Source of the DNA: a virus
DNA: 34,439 nucleotides
IMG/VR virus record: IMGVR_UViG_3300043570_003087
Coordinates: 1 to 34,439 of that record
Reading direction: 5' to 3' (one strand)
The stretch's first letter is position 1; every line of letters starts with the position of its first letter. Of this stretch, positions 30,953-34,439 are shown one piece after another. The notes below the pieces were generated by a model. It saw only the letters and a program-made list of their open reading frames with translations. It had not been told where the DNA came from and searched no databases. Both the position numbers and the translations under genes were made by a program.

Positions 30953-31299
30953 TATAGAACTCCTGGTGTGATGTATACATTGCCTGTGGGGCTGATGCCC
31001 GCGGCACTGATGTAGAATGTGGTGGCAGCATTGGGTGCTTGTGGAATGGCAATCATGGCCGAACTGAAAGGAGCAATCACGCAGCCAATGCCGTTGTCAC
31101 CAGAGTCAGGCACTTTTGCGTTGGTATCGTCGGCATCGAAACTCACGTTCACTGCCACAACATTGCCGTTGTCAGTATTCACACAATACAACACATTGGG
31201 GCAACCTGCTGAGCCCATGTTGACTGTGACTGCGGTGTCTGTCGAGTCGTCTGCGTAGGGCACAACAACTGAAGATCCAATAGGAGAGAATGGTATCAT
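30952..31299 (-). CDS. Small beta-rich protein, possible head decoration protein
   Basis: A 115-aa protein (MIPFSPIGSSVVVPYADDST start) with alternating hydrophobic strands, a GIGCVIAPFSSAMIAIPQAP segment and a FYISAAGISPTGNVYITPGV end. Short beta-sandwich proteins of this build are common next to phage head genes and some decorate capsids. Here it is separated from the capsid gene by about 10 kb, so the idea is weak. Ribosome-binding site AAGGACAG. Confidence 0.5.
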   Translation of the reverse strand: MIPFSPIGSSVVVPYADDSTDTAVTVNMGSAGCPNVLYCVNTDNGNVVAVNVSFDADDTNAKVPDSGDNGIGCVIAPFSSAMIAIPQAPNAATTFYISAAGISPTGNVYITPGVL

Positions 31300-31308
31300 G
31301 GCCTGTCC

Positions 31309-31779
31309 TTAGTATTGGCTCTTAGGGCCGTAGTTGAAGTTGCTGGCACCAGTTGAAGCCACAGGACGCTTGCCTTTGGTTGTGCTGCCGTAATCGGGTC
31401 CACCTGTTTGACCAACTCTGATTGCGTCAGGATTGCCAGGTTTCTTCACAGTGGTCATTCCTGATCCACGCACTTGGTGACCACGGTTGATTGAGTCACG
31501 CACTGAACCTTGAGCAGGCAGTTTTGGCATGCCGCTTGTAGGTGGGCAGTTGTAAGGGTCTCGGGTAACTGATACACTGGCACCAGGGCGTGCGGGGTTT
31601 TCACAACCGTGATTGCCCACTGTGGGACCACGTCCTTTGTTCACTGTGCGACCATCGTTCATGTAGCCTGTAAATTTATTCACTTGCACACCACCGCGAA
31701 CAGCAGGGTTGGTTTCACGTCCTGCACCATCAAAGCCGAGGCCTTGATCCTGTTGTGTTTTTGAGTTGGGTCTCATCAT
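31309..31779 (-). CDS. Small Gly/Arg-rich protein with RGPTxGN motif
   Basis: A 156-aa basic, low-complexity protein of unknown function. ATG 31779 is chosen because it overlaps the previous stop by ATGA; the longer open frame to 31998 only mirrors the neighbour genes. RGPTVGN lies at residues 50-56. Other parts repeat short Gly/Asn/Pro runs (TSGMPKLPAQGSVRDSINRG and GKRPVASTGASNFNYGPKSQ). It probably belongs with the product of 30626-30952. Confidence 0.55.
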   Translation of the reverse strand: MMRPNSKTQQDQGLGFDGAGRETNPAVRGGVQVNKFTGYMNDGRTVNKGRGPTVGNHGCENPARPGASVSVTRDPYNCPPTSGMPKLPAQGSVRDSINRGHQVRGSGMTTVKKPGNPDAIRVGQTGGPDYGSTTKGKRPVASTGASNFNYGPKSQY

Positions 31780-31934
31780 TTTTGTTTTCCTTTTGACTTC
31801 GAAGTCTTTTTTGCTGCCGCTCGCTTGGTAGCATAGGCAATGGCCACGGCTTGCTTTTGGGGCTTGCCAGCAGACACCTCTTTGCTGATGTTTTCCTTGA
31901 AGGCCTTCATGGATGTGGATTTTATCAACGGCAT
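31776..31934 (-). CDS. Small 52-aa phage protein (MPLIKS family)
   Basis: A short gene, start MPLIKSTSMKAFKENISKEV, then GKPQKQAVAIAYATKRAAAK and a Lys-rich end. This pattern is familiar from small, basic proteins in many phages; none has a defined job that I know of. CTAAATA ends five bases before the ATG and no ribosome-binding site is seen. Stop and next start overlap as ATGA. Confidence 0.7.
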   Translation of the reverse strand: MPLIKSTSMKAFKENISKEVSAGKPQKQAVAIAYATKRAAAKKTSKSKGKQK

Positions 31935-31939
31935 GATAG

Positions 31940-31946
31940 TATTTAG
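31940..31946 (-). promoter_or_regulatory. CTAAATA late-promoter-like motif with leaderless geometry
   Basis: CTAAATACTATC directly precedes the ATG at 31934. The TAA inside the heptamer is the stop codon of the gene at 31943-32314. Confidence 0.5.
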
Positions 31947-32314
31947 TCGGCTTTTGTTTTTGCAGTGATTTGAGCCAACTGAGCCAGTGCAGTGGCAAAC
32001 GCTGCCTGTTTGGCTTCTACAGCGTCTTCTGGGCTGTTCACTTCCACTGCCATACGCTCAGCAATCATCTTGTTCATGAATGCTTTGTCGTAGTCTCTCA
32101 CACCGTTCCAGTCTGATCTGCTGATGGCACCCACATAGTTGTGTGTGAGTAGTTCAGCGTAGGTCTTACCTGACTGCAGTTCTATTTGCTCCATTAGGCT
32201 TTCTATTGAGATCTTGGTGGTGGCACCCTTGCGTCGACCGGCGTTGGGTCTTGCTCCGCCACGGCCAGGGCTCTTCTTTGAGTAGCGAGGTTTCTTTGGT
32301 TCAGTTGATTCCAT
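31943..32314 (-). CDS. DNA-binding protein, candidate small terminase subunit
   Basis: A 123-aa protein with a basic N-terminal region GRGGARPNAGRRKG (residues 17-30), an AT-hook-like motif found in many phage small terminases and other DNA-binding phage proteins. The rest is helical (ISIESLMEQIELQSGKTYAE and AFMNKMIAERMAVEVNSPED). It lies upstream of the large terminase, with six genes between. It could recognise the packaging site, or be another phage DNA-binding protein. CTAAATA precedes its ATG by six bases and there is no ribosome-binding site. Confidence 0.5.
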   Translation of the reverse strand: MESTEPKKPRYSKKSPGRGGARPNAGRRKGATTKISIESLMEQIELQSGKTYAELLTHNYVGAISRSDWNGVRDYDKAFMNKMIAERMAVEVNSPEDAVEAKQAAFATALAQLAQITAKTKAD

Positions 32315-32320
32315 AGCAGT

Positions 32321-32327
32321 TATTTAG
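32321..32327 (-). promoter_or_regulatory. CTAAATA late-promoter-like motif
   Basis: CACTAAATAACTGCT ends at the ATG at 32314, nearly the same string as CACTAAATACTGCT before the ATG at 20092. A 10-bp hairpin lies just upstream. Confidence 0.5.
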
Positions 32328-32336
32328 TGTCATCAC

Positions 32337-32365
32337 GGACTCACGGATTATTGAGCCGTGAGTCC
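32337..32365 (-). terminator. Perfect 10-bp hairpin abutting a stop codon
   Basis: GGACTCACGG (32337-32346) and CCGTGAGTCC (32356-32365) form a perfect stem with a nine-base loop, touching the stop codon of the gene at 32366-32770. No T tract follows on the minus strand, so it may be a processing or stability hairpin instead of a terminator. Confidence 0.4.
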
Positions 32366-32770
32366 TTACTTGCGTGTGCGTTTGCTGGCCATTACCCGTG
32401 TCTCTGCCACTACAGGTCGTTCATCGTTTTGTTTTTGCTTGATACGATCGTGCAGTTCACGCTGTTGTAGTGCATACCAGTTCTGTGCAATCTCTTCTTT
32501 TACACCGCTTCGTTCTGCCCACAAGGCCATACGTGCCAGGCCCATGATGGTGCCTTCCAGTGTCGCTCTATCCAACTCACGAGATCTGAGCCTATCCAGT
32601 TCTGCTTGAAACTCTGTGTCCAGGATCATCCATGTGTCCTGATTCAAGCCATTGTAGCCACCACGCATCACTGTCAGCACTGGTCTATCTGCCCAGGGTG
32701 TGTCTACCCGTCTCACGCCCAGGCGTTTTAGTTCTGCTATTTCTCTTGCTCTTGCTCTTGCTTGACCCAT
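32366..32770 (-). CDS. Unknown small helical protein
   Basis: A 134-aa highly charged, mostly helical protein of unknown function (LNQDTWMILDTEFQAELDRL and LHDRIKQKQNDERPVVAETR). It has a GGAG-type ribosome-binding site before the ATG. A hairpin follows its stop. Confidence 0.5.
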   Translation of the reverse strand: MGQARARAREIAELKRLGVRRVDTPWADRPVLTVMRGGYNGLNQDTWMILDTEFQAELDRLRSRELDRATLEGTIMGLARMALWAERSGVKEEIAQNWYALQQRELHDRIKQKQNDERPVVAETRVMASKRTRK

Positions 32771-32814
32771 TATATGCTCCGTTTATTCTCAAAATAAGTA
32801 GTGTATGCTGACCT

Positions 32815-32943
32815 CTATTGAATACACCACTTGGCGACGATTGGTTCGTCCTCGCGGATCCCCACCCAATGCTCCGCCAGATCCGGTGTGGGTTCAGCGT
32901 GGCACACAGATTCGGCCGGTGTGCCCGATAATCCTGCAGGAAT
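32815..32943 (-). other. Open in-frame extension after the stop of the 122-aa gene
   Basis: The 173-bp gap after the gene at 32944-33312 contains no clear gene. In the same frame, directly after its TAA, 42 more sense codons follow to a TAG at 32817-32815, giving IPAGLSGTPAESVCHAEPTP and then EHWVGIREDEPIVAKW. There is no good start codon or ribosome-binding site inside. It may be a readthrough tail, a decayed gene end or chance. Confidence 0.3.
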
Positions 32944-33312
32944 TTATTCAGATTGTTCAACTGAATTCAATTCGCGATCGCGGGCTCGACTCCGCCAACC
33001 TGTAGCCCTGTTGTCTGCTTGACGCTGTCCGTGTTGCTGTCGGGTGATCACACAGCAGTTGGCCCATGACCATGGTCGATCTGCATTCATTCTGGTCATC
33101 ATATAACTGGTGCTTAAACGTCCACGTTGTTGCCAGTGCTCTCGCCATAGGTCTTGATACTCTGCAAATGTCACAGTCCAGGGTTCTTCACGCCATCTGG
33201 CCTGATTACGCTGTTGCACATAGGCTCTGTATTGCAGGTGTGTCTGGAGGTCTGGACCTGATATCCATGCCCCAGGTCTGCTGTTGGGTTTTAAACTGCG
33301 TCGGTATGCCAT
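32944..33312 (-). CDS. Conserved-type small phage protein, Arg/Trp-rich
   Basis: A 122-aa protein with MAYRRSLKPNSRPGAWISGP at the start and a WTVTFAEYQDLWREHWQQRG core followed by MTRMNADRPWSWANCCVITR. The pattern (a short helical motif, then Met-Thr-Arg and a W-x-x-N-[VC]-x-[VI]-I-T-R segment) recurs in small phage proteins of unknown role. It has an AAAGGAAAA ribosome-binding site. The frame stays open after the TAA. Confidence 0.5.
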   Translation of the reverse strand: MAYRRSLKPNSRPGAWISGPDLQTHLQYRAYVQQRNQARWREEPWTVTFAEYQDLWREHWQQRGRLSTSYMMTRMNADRPWSWANCCVITRQQHGQRQADNRATGWRSRARDRELNSVEQSE

Positions 33313-33323
33313 GATTTTTTCCT

Positions 33324-33704
33324 TTAATCAAATAAGTTGTTGAAACGATCACTGGGTGAGTTGTGATTGATTGATGCCTGTGCCAACAGCAGGGCTTCTG
33401 CGTGATCTGCACAGCGGTAGATAATTTCGGCTGGGCTGTCTGCACTCACCACAGGTGTGCCGTGTTGGGTGGTTCTCTCAGTGAGTTTTAATTTGTTATA
33501 CACACCCCAGGGCTGATCAGATTCTACCACGTGATCCCAACCCCGTCGTCGAAAGTTCCGGTAAGTGGCATCCACAGTCATTTCCACTATCAAGTTATCA
33601 CTGATGCGTTGGAATGTGAGTCGCCAGAAACACACACCGTTTTTGCCGGGACGTTCTTCTCGATCTATTAAAATATATTCTTCATTCATTTCTGTTGCTT
33701 TCAT
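33324..33704 (-). CDS. Unknown small protein
   Basis: A 126-aa protein (alpha/beta, e.g. GVCFWRLTFQRISDNLIVEM and ADSPAEIIYRCADHAEALLL) of unknown function. It overlaps the upstream gene by ATGA. A second in-frame ATG at 33689 is possible. Confidence 0.5.
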   Translation of the reverse strand: MKATEMNEEYILIDREERPGKNGVCFWRLTFQRISDNLIVEMTVDATYRNFRRRGWDHVVESDQPWGVYNKLKLTERTTQHGTPVVSADSPAEIIYRCADHAEALLLAQASINHNSPSDRFNNLFD

Positions 33705-34439
33705 AAACCACCAAACTTTACCAAGGGCAAGTCATCCAGCCTTGGTATGCTTTTTGCACTCACTATGCTGCCGTGTATACCTTGATTGTGATAGAATTTT
33801 TTTTGTGATTCACTCATGGTGTGATCCATTTCAATCACATACTCTTCGCCTTCCAAATACAACATGACTCGAGCCATTTTTTTGTCTTCAAAGAATGCCA
33901 CTATCAGTGTGTCATACAACCAAGCACTACGGCGACTTCTTTGATGCAGTCGCCCTATGCACACTTCACGGTTCTGTGCTTGTTGTAGTTGCTGTTTAAC
34001 ATTGGTTAGGTATTGTTCAAAATAATCTGAGTCATCTGCTCGGGCTCGGATTTCTCGCATACGATCATAGCGTTTGAGTTCAGCAGTGGCCAACTGACAC
34101 GCACCCTGTGCTGCCCAGTGGCTCTTTTGCAGTGTTATGGCTATCTTGACACCTTTTTCAGTTTGCACATGTTGCACTGAGATTCCGCTGTAGCGAGATG
34201 TTAGTTCTCGCGGCCGGATAACACTACCACTCTCTTCTGGAGACGCAGTCTCTGTCTCAAGAGGTAAAGGAGACGAAGTCACAGCCCGGAGTTCAGTTGC
34301 GTCAGCAACTGGCTCAAGGGCAGGTCTCGTAGAGACCTTTACACCCATCACATCTACGCAATCTTTGCGAGATGAATAGTTTTGTATTTTCTTATTTTCT
34401 TCGTTATATACTTCTCGCGGAGCACGATAGTTATTTGTC
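33701..34439 (-). CDS. Unknown protein, 5' end beyond the window
   Basis: The frame has no stop to the right edge: the 29 codons before the first GTG/ATG (34351/34348) are open and read naturally (TNNYRAPREVYNEENKKIQN), and no ribosome-binding site precedes the internal start. So the gene probably begins outside the window. Visible are 245 codons plus the stop: a low-complexity Thr/Pro/Glu stretch near 34200-34350 (made of palindromes), a coiled-coil-like middle (QQAQNREVCIGRLHQRSRRS), and a beta-rich end (MLYLEGEEYVIEMDHTMSES). Function unknown. Confidence 0.55.
   Translation of the reverse strand, partial: TNNYRAPREVYNEENKKIQNYSSRKDCVDVMGVKVSTRPALEPVADATELRAVTSSPLPLETETASPEESGSVIRPRELTSRYSGISVQHVQTEKGVKIAITLQKSHWAAQGACQLATAELKRYDRMREIRARADDSDYFEQYLTNVKQQLQQAQNREVCIGRLHQRSRRSAWLYDTLIVAFFEDKKMARVMLYLEGEEYVIEMDHTMSESQKKFYHNQGIHGSIVSAKSIPRLDDLPLVKFGGL
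34232..34338. repeat. Cluster of short-loop palindromes inside a coding frame
   Basis: Within 107 bp lie GAGAC-gca-GTCTC (34240-34252, enclosed by CTCTT/AAGAG at 34232-34236/34259-34263), GAC-gaa-GTC (34273-34281), AGTTGC-gtca-GCAACT (34295-34310) and AGGTCTC-gta-GAGACCT (34322-34338). All loops are 3-4 bases. The stretch encodes a Thr/Pro/Ala/Glu linker and keeps the frame, as an inserted palindromic element would. Confidence 0.6.

Noticed and set aside
31780-31998. N-terminal extension of the 31309-31779 gene
   Set aside because: The extension is out of frame with, and covers, the well-patterned 52-aa gene; the ATGA junction at 31779 gives the better start.
32685-32960. A 91-codon leftward frame bridging two small genes
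   Set aside because: It starts at a TTG, overlaps both neighbours and has a basic, low-quality composition.
32805-33005. A 66-codon rightward frame in the gap near 32.9 kb
   Set aside because: No ribosome-binding site, against the direction of all neighbours, and half of it lies over the 122-aa gene.
1-34439. Integrase, attachment sites, insertion sequences
   Set aside because: No recombinase or transposase-like frame and no flanking direct repeats were seen; lifestyle cannot be decided from this window.

Overview
The window is a 34.4 kb piece of a tailed bacteriophage genome, mainly the packaging and virion-structure half. No tail tube, sheath or tape-measure gene is visible. The order terminase, P22-type portal, scaffold, HK97-fold capsid (SU10/DUF5309-like), adaptor, nozzle and ejection proteins points to a short-tailed (podovirus-like) phage. 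Many ribosome-binding sites are AAGGA-type and the promoters are sigma70-like, so the host is a bacterium. The host itself cannot be named from the sequence; the repeat-built tail fibres and the Dps gene would fit an aquatic uncultured phage, but this is an inference.

Almost everything is transcribed leftward (minus strand). From right to left: a 5'-partial gene at the right edge and three small unknown genes (32366-34439); a GGARPNAGR-type DNA-binding protein that is a candidate small terminase (31943-32314); four small genes, two of them basic proteins sharing an RGPTxGN motif (30626-31934); two genes leading into the large terminase (27796-30507); a small acidic gene with its own sigma70 promoter and terminator, like a moron (27415-27690); a beta-class DNA methyltransferase with two tiny overlapping genes (25334-27359); portal, a small protein, scaffold and major capsid (20185-25284), closed by a strong UUCG-loop terminator; then adaptor, two repeat-rich fibres with small tail genes, nozzle and a second beta-rich tail protein (9621-20092); a set of ejection or internal virion proteins, one with a lytic transglycosylase domain (1449-9600); and finally a Dps-like mini-ferritin (1003-1440).

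The left end differs. Divergent sigma70 promoters lie at 28-56 (leftward, into a gene starting at base 3) and 120-148 (rightward). The rightward one starts at the foot of a 15-bp stem that encloses a compact multi-helix RNA with a possible pseudoknot and ends in a U7 tract (156-289). A GNAT-like acetyltransferase gene (292-780) and a terminator follow.

A recurring heptamer, CTAAATA read in the direction of transcription, was found at ten places, all at gene junctions, and looks like a T4-late-type promoter. At three junctions it ends only 5-6 nt before an ATG without a ribosome-binding site, and a TTAAATA variant does the same before the Dps gene, which predicts leaderless late messages. At 30540-30636 it lies beside three alternating copies of an 8-nt sequence that can form two mutually exclusive RNA folds. 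These regulatory RNA and promoter elements are the least explained and most interesting content here.
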